From NCBI GenBank assembly GCA_016841905.1, contig JAENYF010000026.1, positions 1-47,838 of the forward strand: a stretch of 47,838 nt of DNA. Direction: 5' to 3'. The DNA comes from Desulfoscipio geothermicus (GTDB taxonomy: Bacteria; Bacillota; Desulfotomaculia; Desulfotomaculales; Desulfallaceae). The translations under genes were made by a program, and so were the position numbers. Below the pieces are notes generated by a model. It was not told the DNA's origin. It ran no database searches and saw only the letters and a program-made list of their open reading frames with translations. Each line of letters opens with the position of its first letter. Position 1 is the first letter of the stretch. Shown here one piece after another: positions 24,281 to 31,200 of the stretch.

Positions 24281-24383
24281 AATACTTTAGGAAACTATGC
24301 TTGCCATATTTATGGCAAGCGCTAAGGATTAAAGTACTGAAAAACGCGCGCGAAAGGGAACGAAAATGGGCGCGCTTTTCTTG
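24281..24383 (+). repeat. Structured repeat element, copy A (before rarA)
   Basis: An intergenic element shared with 43311-43410. Parts in order: TACTTTA (24283-24289), which can pair with TAAAGTA (24330-24336) as an outer stem; a perfect hairpin GCTTGCCATA-TT-TATGGCAAGC (24299-24320); a conserved single strand, GCTAAGGAT; then a second stem, GCGCGC (24346-24351) with GCGCGC (24370-24375), followed by TTTTC. Bases 24297-24343 are identical in both copies. The last stem looks like a terminator 16 bp before the rarA ribosome site. A weak TTGCCA-16-TAAGGA promoter pattern overlaps the hairpin. I recognise no RNA or transposon family. Confidence 0.8.
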
Positions 24384-24399
24384 ATGGGGGGAAAACATC

Positions 24400-25722
24400 A
24401 TGGAAGATATGTTCCAGCAAGCCGCACGACGCCAAATGAGCCGTTCTGCACCGCTGGCTGTGCGGATGCGGCCTTGTACGTTGGAAGAATTTGAAGAGCA
24501 AAATAATTTGGTAGGTCATGGGCAGCCCTTAAGACAGCTGATTACTAATGACGGTTTACAGTCCCTGATCTTTTTTGGGCCGCCCGGAACCGGCAAAACC
24601 ACTCTGGCGCACATCATTGCCGGGATGACCAGCGCGCACTTTGAAAAAATTAACGCGGTGATGGCCGGTGTAGCAGATATCCGCAAAGTAGTGGACGAGG
24701 CCAAGGACCTCCTGGCTCTGTACGGAAAGCGTACCGTACTATTTATTGATGAAATCCACCGCTTTAACAAGGCCCAGCAGGATGCGCTGTTGCCCTTTGT
24801 CGAGGAGGGCACGGTGATTTTAATTGGTTCAACTACCGAGAATCCTATGTTTTCAGTGAATCGCCCGCTGCTCTCACGCTCGCTGCTCTACAGACTGGAG
24901 CCGCTTTCCACAACGGCTCTGGCCAGGATTGTGCGCCGGGCTCTGGTGGATGAAGAGAGGGGGCTGGGCAGCTATCGGGTGGAGCTGTCCGATGAAGTCA
25001 TGCAAAAGATTGCCGGCTTTGCCAACGGCGACGCCCGGGCTGCGCTGAATGTGCTGGAGATGGCTGTGCTGACTACCCCGCCCGGCGACGATGGATTGCG
25101 CCGGATCACCGAGGGCGTAGTACAGGGGGTTTGCCAGAACAGGATTATCCAGTTTGACCGGGCGGAGGAACACTACGACGTGACTTCGGCATTTATTAAA
25201 AGCATGCGGGGCTCGGACCCTCAGGCTACGTTGTACTGGCTGGCGCGGCTTATTTATGCCGGTGATGCGCCGGCCTTTATCGCCCGCCGCATCATGATAC
25301 ACGCTGCGGAAGATGTTGGTCTGGCCGACCCTCAGGCGCTGGTGTTGGCCTCGGCGGCTGCCCAGGCGGTGGAGCGCATTGGTATGCCTGAGGCGCGAAT
25401 AATATTAGCCGAAGCCGCGCTTTATATTGCCCTGGCCCCTAAGAGCAATTCAGTTTGCAGGGGAATTGATGCAGCCCTGCAGGCGGTGCGTCAGTCAGGG
25501 ACAGGCTCGGTGCCCCTGCACTTGCGGGACACCAGTTATAGCGGAGCTAAAACTTTAGGGAACGGGCAGGGTTACCTTTATCCGCATAATTACGAGGAAC
25601 ACTGGGTTAAACAGCAGTATCTTCCAGATAGTATGCTGGATGCGCAATTCTACCGGTCGTCGGGTCAGGAGCGGGAAAAGGCCTTGTGGCAGAGGCTGCA
25701 GGCCCTTAAGCAGAAACAATAA
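24400..25722 (+). CDS. rarA: Replication-associated recombination ATPase RarA/MgsA
   Basis: An AAA+ clamp-loader-like ATPase of 440 residues. Walker A FGPPGTGKTTLA lies at residues 59-70, Walker B/DExH LFIDEIHRF has Asp117-Glu118, and sensor 1 is STTENP. The C-terminal MgsA domain ends in GYLYPHNYEEHWVKQQYLP, diagnostic for RarA. It acts at stalled forks and interacts with SSB. The ATG at 24400 follows GATGGGGGG. It lies directly behind repeat copy A, so its expression may be controlled by that element. Confidence 0.93.
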   Translation: MEDMFQQAARRQMSRSAPLAVRMRPCTLEEFEEQNNLVGHGQPLRQLITNDGLQSLIFFGPPGTGKTTLAHIIAGMTSAHFEKINAVMAGVADIRKVVDEAKDLLALYGKRTVLFIDEIHRFNKAQQDALLPFVEEGTVILIGSTTENPMFSVNRPLLSRSLLYRLEPLSTTALARIVRRALVDEERGLGSYRVELSDEVMQKIAGFANGDARAALNVLEMAVLTTPPGDDGLRRITEGVVQGVCQNRIIQFDRAEEHYDVTSAFIKSMRGSDPQATLYWLARLIYAGDAPAFIARRIMIHAAEDVGLADPQALVLASAAAQAVERIGMPEARIILAEAALYIALAPKSNSVCRGIDAALQAVRQSGTGSVPLHLRDTSYSGAKTLGNGQGYLYPHNYEEHWVKQQYLPDSMLDAQFYRSSGQEREKALWQRLQALKQKQ

Positions 25723-25740
25723 AATATTATTGTGACCTTA

Positions 25741-25789
25741 TTGACAAATTCCGAGCGGAATGCTAAGATATTTTTGATTTAATTCCGAG
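25741..25789 (+). promoter_or_regulatory. rrf2 promoter with perfect palindromic operator
   Basis: TTGACA (25741-25746), 17 bp, TAAGAT (25764-25769). The spacer contains the perfect inverted repeat ATTCCG-AG-CGGAAT (25748-25761). A further half-site, AATTCCGAG, lies at 25781-25789. This is a likely binding site for the Rrf2-family regulator encoded immediately downstream, giving autoregulation of the rrf2-nifS-nifU operon. Confidence 0.75.
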
Positions 25790-25821
25790 TTGTTTAGTGC
25801 GAATTGGATGGGGGTGGGAAA

Positions 25822-26259
25822 TTGCATTTATCCACACGAGGGCATTATGGGCTGCTGGCCATGTTTGATCTAGCCGAGCATTATGGAGCCGGGCCCATCC
25901 CGCTGAAAACGGTGGCTGAGCGCCAAAATATATCAGATAATTATTTGGAACAATTAATTGCCGTACTACGCAAGGCCGGTCTGGTAAGGAGCGTGCGTGG
26001 GGCCCAGGGTGGTTATATTTTAGCCCGGGAACCGGGCAGCATAACAGTGGGTGAAATCATCAGGGCGATGGAAGGACCAATTGCTCCGGTGGAGTGTGTC
26101 AGCGAAGTGGAACCTACGGAATGTGACCAGGCGGATTTTTGTATTACCAGGCTGGTCTGGACCAAGGTACGTGATAAGCTGGCTGAGGTGATGGATTCTA
26201 TCAGCCTGGGTGATATGCTGCGTGATGCCGAAAGACTATCGGCAGCTAGAAAAGCGTGA
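25822..26259 (+). CDS. iscR: Rrf2-family regulator (IscR/CymR type)
   Basis: A winged-helix Rrf2 protein of 145 residues. The N-terminal STRGHYGLLAMFDLAEHYG and QNISDNYLEQLIAVLRKAGLV form the DNA-binding domain; VRGAQGGYILAREP is the wing. Three cysteines follow in ECVSEVEPTECDQADFC, the position where IscR holds an Fe-S cluster. CymR lacks them, so an IscR-like cluster sensor is favoured. The start is TTG 25822 behind GGGGGTGGG. It lies 38 bp before nifS and overlaps no gene; a palindrome in its promoter suggests autoregulation. Confidence 0.9.
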   Translation: MHLSTRGHYGLLAMFDLAEHYGAGPIPLKTVAERQNISDNYLEQLIAVLRKAGLVRSVRGAQGGYILAREPGSITVGEIIRAMEGPIAPVECVSEVEPTECDQADFCITRLVWTKVRDKLAEVMDSISLGDMLRDAERLSAARKA

Positions 26260-26297
26260 TAAGACATAGTATTAAGGTCATAAGGAGGAATATTGCG

Positions 26298-27521
26298 GTG
26301 CGCAGAGTTTACATGGATCATAGCGCAACAACGCCGGTACGACCGGAAGTTGTAGAAGTCATGTTGAATTGCCTGACGGAGAAATTTGGGAATCCATCCA
26401 GCCTGCATTATTTTGGGCGCCAGGGGCGCGGAGCCCTGGATGAGGCCAGGGAAAAGGTGGCCAATGCCATCGGAGCCAAGCTTGAGGAAATTGTGTTTAC
26501 CAGCGGCGGCACCGAGGCTGACAACATGGCAATCCACGGGGTGGCCATGCTTAACCAAAACCGTGGCAACCACATCATTACCTCTGCTGTGGAACACCAT
26601 GCTGTATTAAATACAGTAAAAGCGCTGGGCAAACAGGGTTTTACGGTGACCATTTTGCCGGTGGATAAATACGGCATGGTCAGTGTGGAAGACCTGGCCA
26701 ATGCGATTACCGATAAAACGATCCTAATTACCATCATGCATGCTAACAATGAAGTGGGAACGGTTCAGCCAATTAAAGAAATGGCCGCGCTGGCCAAAGC
26801 TAGAGGTATACTGTTCCATACCGACGCAGTGCAGAGCATGGGCAAAATTCCAGTTAACGTAGATGAACTGGGCGTGGATCTGCTGACCATTAGCGGTCAT
26901 AAAATATACGGTCCCAAGGGTGTAGGTGCGCTATATATCCGCAAAGGCACCCGTTGGAGACAATCTCTGTTCCATGGCGGCGCCCAGGAAAGGCTGCGCC
27001 GGGCCGGCACCGAGAATGTGCCCGGCATTGTGGCTCTGGGCAAGGCTTGCGAACTAGCCGTGCAGGAATTGGACACGGAAGCGGTGCGCTTAACCGGCAT
27101 ACGGGACAAGTTAATTCAGGAAGTGATGGAAAAAATTGCTGACGTGCGCTTAACCGGGCATCCTACCAAGCGCTTACCTAATCATGCCAGTTTTTGCTTT
27201 GAGTTTATCGAGGGTGAATCGATGCTGCTGAGCATGGATATGAAAGGCATCGCTGCCTCCAGCGGGTCGGCCTGCACTTCAGGTTCACTGGAGCCTTCCC
27301 ATGTGCTGCTGGCCATGGGTATTCCCCATGAATTAGCCCATGGCTCTATCCGGCTCACGCTGGGTCGGGATAATATGATGGAGGATGTGGATTACTTCAT
27401 AAAAAATATGGTTCCCATCGTGGAGCGCCTGCGGGCGATGTCTCCGCTGAATCCGGACAGCGAATTTGATTTTGAAGAGAATTGTGCGGACTGCAAAATA
27501 AGTAGCTCCTGTCACCTGTAA
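26298..27521 (+). CDS. nifS: Cysteine desulfurase NifS/IscS
   Basis: A PLP enzyme of 407 residues that takes sulfur from cysteine as a persulfide. It has YMDHSATTP at the N-terminus, the PLP lysine Lys202 in SGHKIYGPKG, and the catalytic loop SSGSACTSGSLEPSH with Cys326. The GTG at 26298 is chosen for the AGGAGG at 26282-26287; the frame is open further upstream without a site. It has an extra C-terminal Cys-rich tail, NCADCKISSSCHL, not needed for the fold. It shares an operon with iscR, nifU and mnmA, so it probably supplies sulfur to both Fe-S clusters and tRNA. Confidence 0.95.
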   Translation: MRRVYMDHSATTPVRPEVVEVMLNCLTEKFGNPSSLHYFGRQGRGALDEAREKVANAIGAKLEEIVFTSGGTEADNMAIHGVAMLNQNRGNHIITSAVEHHAVLNTVKALGKQGFTVTILPVDKYGMVSVEDLANAITDKTILITIMHANNEVGTVQPIKEMAALAKARGILFHTDAVQSMGKIPVNVDELGVDLLTISGHKIYGPKGVGALYIRKGTRWRQSLFHGGAQERLRRAGTENVPGIVALGKACELAVQELDTEAVRLTGIRDKLIQEVMEKIADVRLTGHPTKRLPNHASFCFEFIEGESMLLSMDMKGIAASSGSACTSGSLEPSHVLLAMGIPHELAHGSIRLTLGRDNMMEDVDYFIKNMVPIVERLRAMSPLNPDSEFDFEENCADCKISSSCHL

Positions 27522-27594
27522 GTGCAATTGCCTGGTACTTGCTAAACGTTGATATCCCTACTGTATGATGTAGCACAGCTAGGAGTATTGCACT
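27521..27594 (+). other. Inverted-repeat-bounded segment between nifS and nifU
   Basis: AGTGCAAT (27521-27528) and ATTGCACT (27587-27594) are perfect inverted repeats around 58 nt. Inside, TGCTA/TAGCA and CTAC/GTAG pairings overlap and exclude each other. It could be an RNA processing or stability element that separates nifS and nifU expression. No T-tract follows. Confidence 0.35.
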
Positions 27595-27682
27595 AAGGTA
27601 TACGATTAAATTACAGATAAAATTATTGTTTCCAAGTATAAAGGTCTACCGCCGGTAAAAAATATTGGGGAGGATGCGGAGT

Positions 27683-28051
27683 ATGTATACCGACAAGGTT
27701 ATGGATCACTTTGAAAATCCGCGCAACGTAGGCGAAATTGCCGATGCCGATGGAGTAGGTCTGGTGGGTAACCCAACCTGCGGGGATATTATGAAAATAT
27801 ACCTTAAAATTGATAATGATGTGATCACCGATATTAAATTTAAAACCTTTGGCTGCGGTGCGGCCATTGCTACCAGCAGCATGGTTACGGAAATGGCTAA
27901 AGGCAAGACCCTTGATGAGGCTATGCGGTTGAGCAATCAATCTGTAGCCGAGGCCTTGGACGGGCTACCGCCTCAGAAAATGCATTGCTCCAACCTGGCG
28001 GCGGATGCACTGCACGCGGCGATTGATAATTACCGGGAGCAACAAAAATAA
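27683..28051 (+). CDS. nifU: Fe-S cluster scaffold NifU/IscU
   Basis: A 122-residue IscU-type scaffold with its three cluster-binding cysteines: Cys33 in GNPTCGD (with Asp35), Cys58 in TFGCGAAIA and Cys102 in KMHCSNLA. It assembles [2Fe-2S] or [4Fe-4S] clusters from NifS-derived sulfur and hands them to target proteins. The ATG at 27683 is favoured because GGGGAGG lies 9 bp upstream; in-frame ATGs at 27665 and 27674 lack usable sites. It ends 16 bp before mnmA. Confidence 0.95.
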   Translation: MYTDKVMDHFENPRNVGEIADADGVGLVGNPTCGDIMKIYLKIDNDVITDIKFKTFGCGAAIATSSMVTEMAKGKTLDEAMRLSNQSVAEALDGLPPQKMHCSNLAADALHAAIDNYREQQK

Positions 28052-28067
28052 ATTGTAGGTGGATACC

Positions 28068-29165
28068 TTGGCTAAAGATAAGAAAACAGTAGTAGTAGCC
28101 ATGAGCGGCGGTGTGGACAGCTCTGTCACCGCCGCCCTTTTAATCGAGCAGGGTTATAATGTCATTGGCATCACTATGCAGGTGTGGGATCCTAGGATTA
28201 CTGAATTGGACGGTGATTTCGTGGGCTGTTGCTCACTGGCAGCTGTGGAGGATGCCAGGTCAGTGGCCAATAAACTGGACATCCCTTATTACGTGCTTAG
28301 TTTTTATGACCTTTTCCGGCAATCGGTGGTGGCTAACTTTTGTCAGGAGTACCTGAACGGCCGCACTCCTAACCCGTGCGTAGTATGCAACCGTAAAATT
28401 AAGTTTGAGGCGTTGCTGAGCAAAGCTTTAGCCTTGGGCGCGGAATATATGGCTACCGGCCATTACGCCCGGATCAGCTATGAGGAGAGCGTCGGTCGCT
28501 ATACTTTAAAGAAAGCCTGCGACTCCCATAAGGATCAAACTTATTTTCTTTACAACCTGACTCAGCCGCAGTTAGCCCACATCCTGATGCCCCTGGGCGA
28601 ATATACCAAGGACGAGGTGCGGCTCATGGCCGCCGAGCGGGGGCTAAGGGTAGCCGACAAGCCCGAGAGCCAGGAGATCTGTTTTGTACCCGATAATAAC
28701 TATCGTAACTTCCTGCGGGACAATGCGGATAACAGCGCCATCAAGCCCGGTCCCTTTCTTGATCTGGAGGGCCGGGAGGTAGGCCGGCACCAGGGTATCC
28801 CCTTTTACACCATCGGCCAGCGGCGGGGACTGGGGCTGGCGATGGGTGAGCGGGTATACGTGGTGGATATAGACCCCGCTCGCAATGCGGTGGTGGTAGG
28901 CCCGGAGGAGGCGCTGGACCGCACCACGCTGGTTGCTGAAGACTTGAATTTTATCTCCATTGCCGGCCTTACCGGGTCTGAGCAGGTGCAGGCAAAGATT
29001 CGCTACAACAGCCCACCTGCCCCCGCCACCATCACCCCCCTGACGGGCGGCCGGGTGCAAGTAGAATTCTCTGTGCCCCAGCGGGCTATTGCACCGGGAC
29101 AGGCCGTGGTATTTTACCGCGATGATTATCTGCTGGGCGGGGGAACCATTGCAGGTTCAGATTAA
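28068..29165 (+). CDS. mnmA: tRNA 2-thiouridylase MnmA
   Basis: MnmA thiolates U34 of Lys, Glu and Gln tRNAs. The PP-loop MSGGVDSS lies at residues 12-19. Catalytic Cys104 (NPCVVCNRKIKF) and the persulfide-accepting Cys205 (ESQEICFVPD) are present, as is the C-terminal beta-barrel. There are 365 residues from TTG 28068, preceded by GTAGGTGG; GTG at 28059 is the alternative. Its position after nifS and nifU matches the Firmicutes arrangement in which a dedicated desulfurase feeds MnmA directly. Confidence 0.95.
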   Translation: MAKDKKTVVVAMSGGVDSSVTAALLIEQGYNVIGITMQVWDPRITELDGDFVGCCSLAAVEDARSVANKLDIPYYVLSFYDLFRQSVVANFCQEYLNGRTPNPCVVCNRKIKFEALLSKALALGAEYMATGHYARISYEESVGRYTLKKACDSHKDQTYFLYNLTQPQLAHILMPLGEYTKDEVRLMAAERGLRVADKPESQEICFVPDNNYRNFLRDNADNSAIKPGPFLDLEGREVGRHQGIPFYTIGQRRGLGLAMGERVYVVDIDPARNAVVVGPEEALDRTTLVAEDLNFISIAGLTGSEQVQAKIRYNSPPAPATITPLTGGRVQVEFSVPQRAIAPGQAVVFYRDDYLLGGGTIAGSD

Positions 29166-29449
29166 CATTTATTTTACTGCGTCGTGCAGTTGTTTGGTGC
29201 ACGGCAGTTGCCCAGTTTTAAACAGGTTTTTATTATAAAAACACCTCGTCCTGCATAGCATTTTATTTTAAAAATCTGGGCATAATAAATCTAGTTTAGT
29301 AAATGTTTTATCCGCTAGCTAACCGCCGCAAATAATCCGCTGCTTTGAGTGGAAATATAAGCGGTGCTAAGCTCCTGGATAACAATTTCGAAGATTTAGC
29401 CGGGCTAAACTTTAGCTAAATCAAGAACTTGTAGATAGGAGGCGATAGT
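29166..29449 (+). other. Intergenic region with several hairpins before small zinc-ribbon gene
   Basis: No gene is seen. CTGC-x2-CGTGCA pairs with TGCACGGCAG (29178-29206), probably the end of mnmA. GTTTTTATTATAAAAAC is an AT hairpin near 29227. Close to the next gene, GATTTAGC (29393-29400) can pair with GCTAAATC (29415-29422), or TTTAGC (29395-29400) with GCTAAA (29404-29409), two mutually exclusive folds just upstream of the ribosome site. Confidence 0.5.
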
Positions 29450-29623
29450 TTGCATTGCCCGGTATGTGGTGGTAAAGCCACCGGCAAGGTAGGTGTGGAC
29501 CAGTATTACTGCTGGGACTGCTGTGTGGAATACCGTATGAATAAAGAAGGGGTTAGTATCTATGAGGTCGCGGAGGATGGCAGCTTAGTGGCCTTTGATC
29601 CCCACAACGAAGTGCTCCTATAA
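29450..29623 (+). CDS. Small zinc-ribbon protein (57 aa)
   Basis: TTG at 29450 is preceded by ATAGGAGGCGA, a strong ribosome site. The product begins HCPVCGGKATGKVG and continues YYCWDCCVEY, two CxxC knuckles that would bind one zinc. A short acidic tail ends in NEVLL. Small ribbons of this sort are common in Peptococcaceae between mnmA and alaS; the function is unknown. It lies 25 bp before the next small gene, probably in one transcript. Confidence 0.75.
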   Translation: MHCPVCGGKATGKVGVDQYYCWDCCVEYRMNKEGVSIYEVAEDGSLVAFDPHNEVLL

Positions 29624-29648
29624 CGTCCTGTACGGGGGGGTGAATTGA

Positions 29649-29849
29649 TTGCAAAATGGTTTTTGGCGTGGCGTACTTACCGGTGGTATTTTAGCAGCAT
29701 TTATATCAATGCTAAAAAAACCCGATCGCAAGTTAGCAGCCGGCATACTTGATATAAACCAAATTAGACGTAAATATCCCCGTCAGACTTCCGAGCAGGT
29801 GCTTAAAGAAGTGTCCCGCAGGGTAAACGGACTGATCAAAAAGAAATAA
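29649..29849 (+). CDS. Small membrane-anchored protein (YrzQ/YtxH-like)
   Basis: A 66-residue product starting at TTG 29649 behind GGGGGGGTGA. One N-terminal membrane helix (FWRGVLTGGILAAFISML) is followed by a basic, helical cytoplasmic tail (RRKYPRQTSEQVLKEVSRRVNGLIKKK). B. subtilis has the similar small protein YrzQ in the same spot next to yrrI and alaS. No function is known. A terminator follows. Confidence 0.65.
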   Translation: MQNGFWRGVLTGGILAAFISMLKKPDRKLAAGILDINQIRRKYPRQTSEQVLKEVSRRVNGLIKKK

Positions 29850-29859
29850 GCAGGTCAAT

Positions 29860-29890
29860 AAAAGTGGGGAAAACTAATCCTCACTTTTTT
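29860..29890 (+). terminator. Terminator between small membrane protein and transporter genes
   Basis: AAAAGTG (29860-29866) pairs with CACTTTT (29882-29888), with GGGG/CC inside, and TTTTTT follows. It ends only 6 bp before the GTG start of the next gene, so that gene depends on read-through or a promoter inside this stretch. Confidence 0.75.
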
Positions 29891-29895
29891 GTCGG

Positions 29896-30957
29896 GTGGT
29901 GGCTAAGTTGTCCCCGTGGCAAATAAAAACAAATTATTTAAGGCTGGCTTTAAATCTGATACTGGTGGTTTTGGTACTGTACTTCTTTTACCTGATCCGG
30001 GGTATCTTTTTATCCCTGTTGCTGGCGGTAGTGCTGGCCTATTTATTGTACCCGCTAGTACGTCTTGTGGAGGCCAGGGGCATGTCGCGAACCTCATCCA
30101 TTTTAATTGTATACAGCGCGATGTCCATCATCCTGGCCGGGCTGGTGCTGTATGGTATGCCGCATATTATCGAACAGCTGTACCTGTTAGCGGAGGTGGT
30201 ACCGGGTTATACCTCCAAGGTGAAGGAGTTAACAGCATCGTTGCAGGTGGAGTATGCTCGGGCAGGTATTCCTGAAGCTGTACGTCAAATTATTGACGAG
30301 CGCATCATTTGGCTGGAACAGATGTTAGTACAAATGGCGGAAAAAGTAGTTCAGGTAATCATCGGCTTAGCCGGCTATATTTTTAACCTGATCCTGGCTC
30401 CTATTTTTGCTTATTATTTGCTCAAGGATGTGGAGATGTTTACCGAGCGGGCGGCGCTGCTTATCCCGGCCCCGTGGCGGGAGGATGTGCAGTATCTGGG
30501 CAGTGAAGTGAGCCGGGTGGTGGACAGCTTTATCAGGGGTTACCTGTTGGTCAGCGTGATTACAGGTGTCATGACTGGCCTGGCACTGGCCTTGTTAGAT
30601 ATGCAATTCGCTTTGATGCTGGGCATCTTTGCCGGGATTACCAACTTAATTCCATACTTTGGCCCGTTTATCGGGGCAATACCGGCTGTTGCTCTTGCCC
30701 TGCTGGTATCTAAATGGCTGGTGCTAAAAGTGATCATCGCCTTTATCGTAATCCAGCAGTTGGAGTCTAGTATTATATCGCCTAAAATATTAGGGGACCG
30801 GGTGGGCTTGCATCCTTTGCTAATCATCCTGGTGTTGCTGGCGGGTGGCCAACTTTTCGGGTTATCCGGGTTAATTTTAGCCGTGCCTGTAACGGCAGTT
30901 CTACGGGTAGTGTTCATATTTGCCATGAACAGGCTTTGGCCGGAGTATAATACTTAG
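29896..30957 (+). CDS. AI-2E (YrrI/TqsA) family transporter
   Basis: A polytopic membrane protein of 353 residues with about eight predicted helices and a soluble insertion near 100-130. It ends in the family-typical IISPKILGDRVGLHPLLIILVLLAGG and GLSGLILAVPVTAVLRV. The family exports autoinducer-2 in some bacteria and Na+/H+ or other solutes in others, so the substrate is open. B. subtilis yrrI is in the same place upstream of alaS. The start is assumed at GTG 29896; the ribosome site is weak (GGGTGG) and overlaps the end of a terminator. Confidence 0.88.
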   Translation: MVAKLSPWQIKTNYLRLALNLILVVLVLYFFYLIRGIFLSLLLAVVLAYLLYPLVRLVEARGMSRTSSILIVYSAMSIILAGLVLYGMPHIIEQLYLLAEVVPGYTSKVKELTASLQVEYARAGIPEAVRQIIDERIIWLEQMLVQMAEKVVQVIIGLAGYIFNLILAPIFAYYLLKDVEMFTERAALLIPAPWREDVQYLGSEVSRVVDSFIRGYLLVSVITGVMTGLALALLDMQFALMLGIFAGITNLIPYFGPFIGAIPAVALALLVSKWLVLKVIIAFIVIQQLESSIISPKILGDRVGLHPLLIILVLLAGGQLFGLSGLILAVPVTAVLRVVFIFAMNRLWPEYNT

Positions 30958-30986
30958 AGCTTGGCACTAGGTGTAAATCGCAGTTC

Positions 30987-31016
30987 TTGACATGATTTGT
31001 ACTAATTTTGTATAAT
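30987..31016 (+). promoter_or_regulatory. SigA promoter of alaS
   Basis: TTGACA (30987-30992), 18 bp, TATAAT (31011-31016), both perfect consensus boxes. The predicted start is near 31023. Confidence 0.85.
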
Positions 31017-31022
31017 TATTAC

Positions 31023-31153
31023 GCATATGGGAAAAGCGATGAAAAGTTTATATATTTCTCTCGCAGATAGTTATACAGTTTTTAATATGAATTGTTAATC
31101 AGGTTGGTACCGCGGAGCCTTTCTGTCCCTGGCCGGGGATGAAAGGCTTTTTT
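31023..31153 (+). promoter_or_regulatory. T-box-like leader of alaS
   Basis: AGGTTGGTACCGCG (31101-31114) matches the T-box antiterminator sequence that pairs with the uncharged tRNA acceptor end, with one change. It overlaps a terminator stem, AGCCTTTC (31116-31123) with GAAAGGCT (31141-31148) and TTTTTT. Uncharged tRNA-Ala should favour the antiterminator and allow alaS transcription. From the consensus promoter only about 78 nt remain for stem I, which is short for a T-box. A small stem is possible (31036-31065), but I could not place the specifier codon. Confidence 0.75.
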
Positions 31154-31200
31154 ACTACTTGATCTGATACACAACAACTGCAATCGAGGGGGTTTTGTTT

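Noticed and set aside
24281..24383. Assignment of the repeated element to a known riboswitch (c-di-GMP, Moco, fluoride, preQ1, THF, guanidine and others)
   Set aside because: None of the diagnostic core sequences I know for these classes is present. mobA behind copy B is not enough to claim a Moco riboswitch, because rarA follows copy A.
31195..31200. Earlier TTG start for alaS
   Set aside because: It lies 2 bp from the ribosome site. TTG 31201 has 8-bp spacing and fits the family N-terminus.
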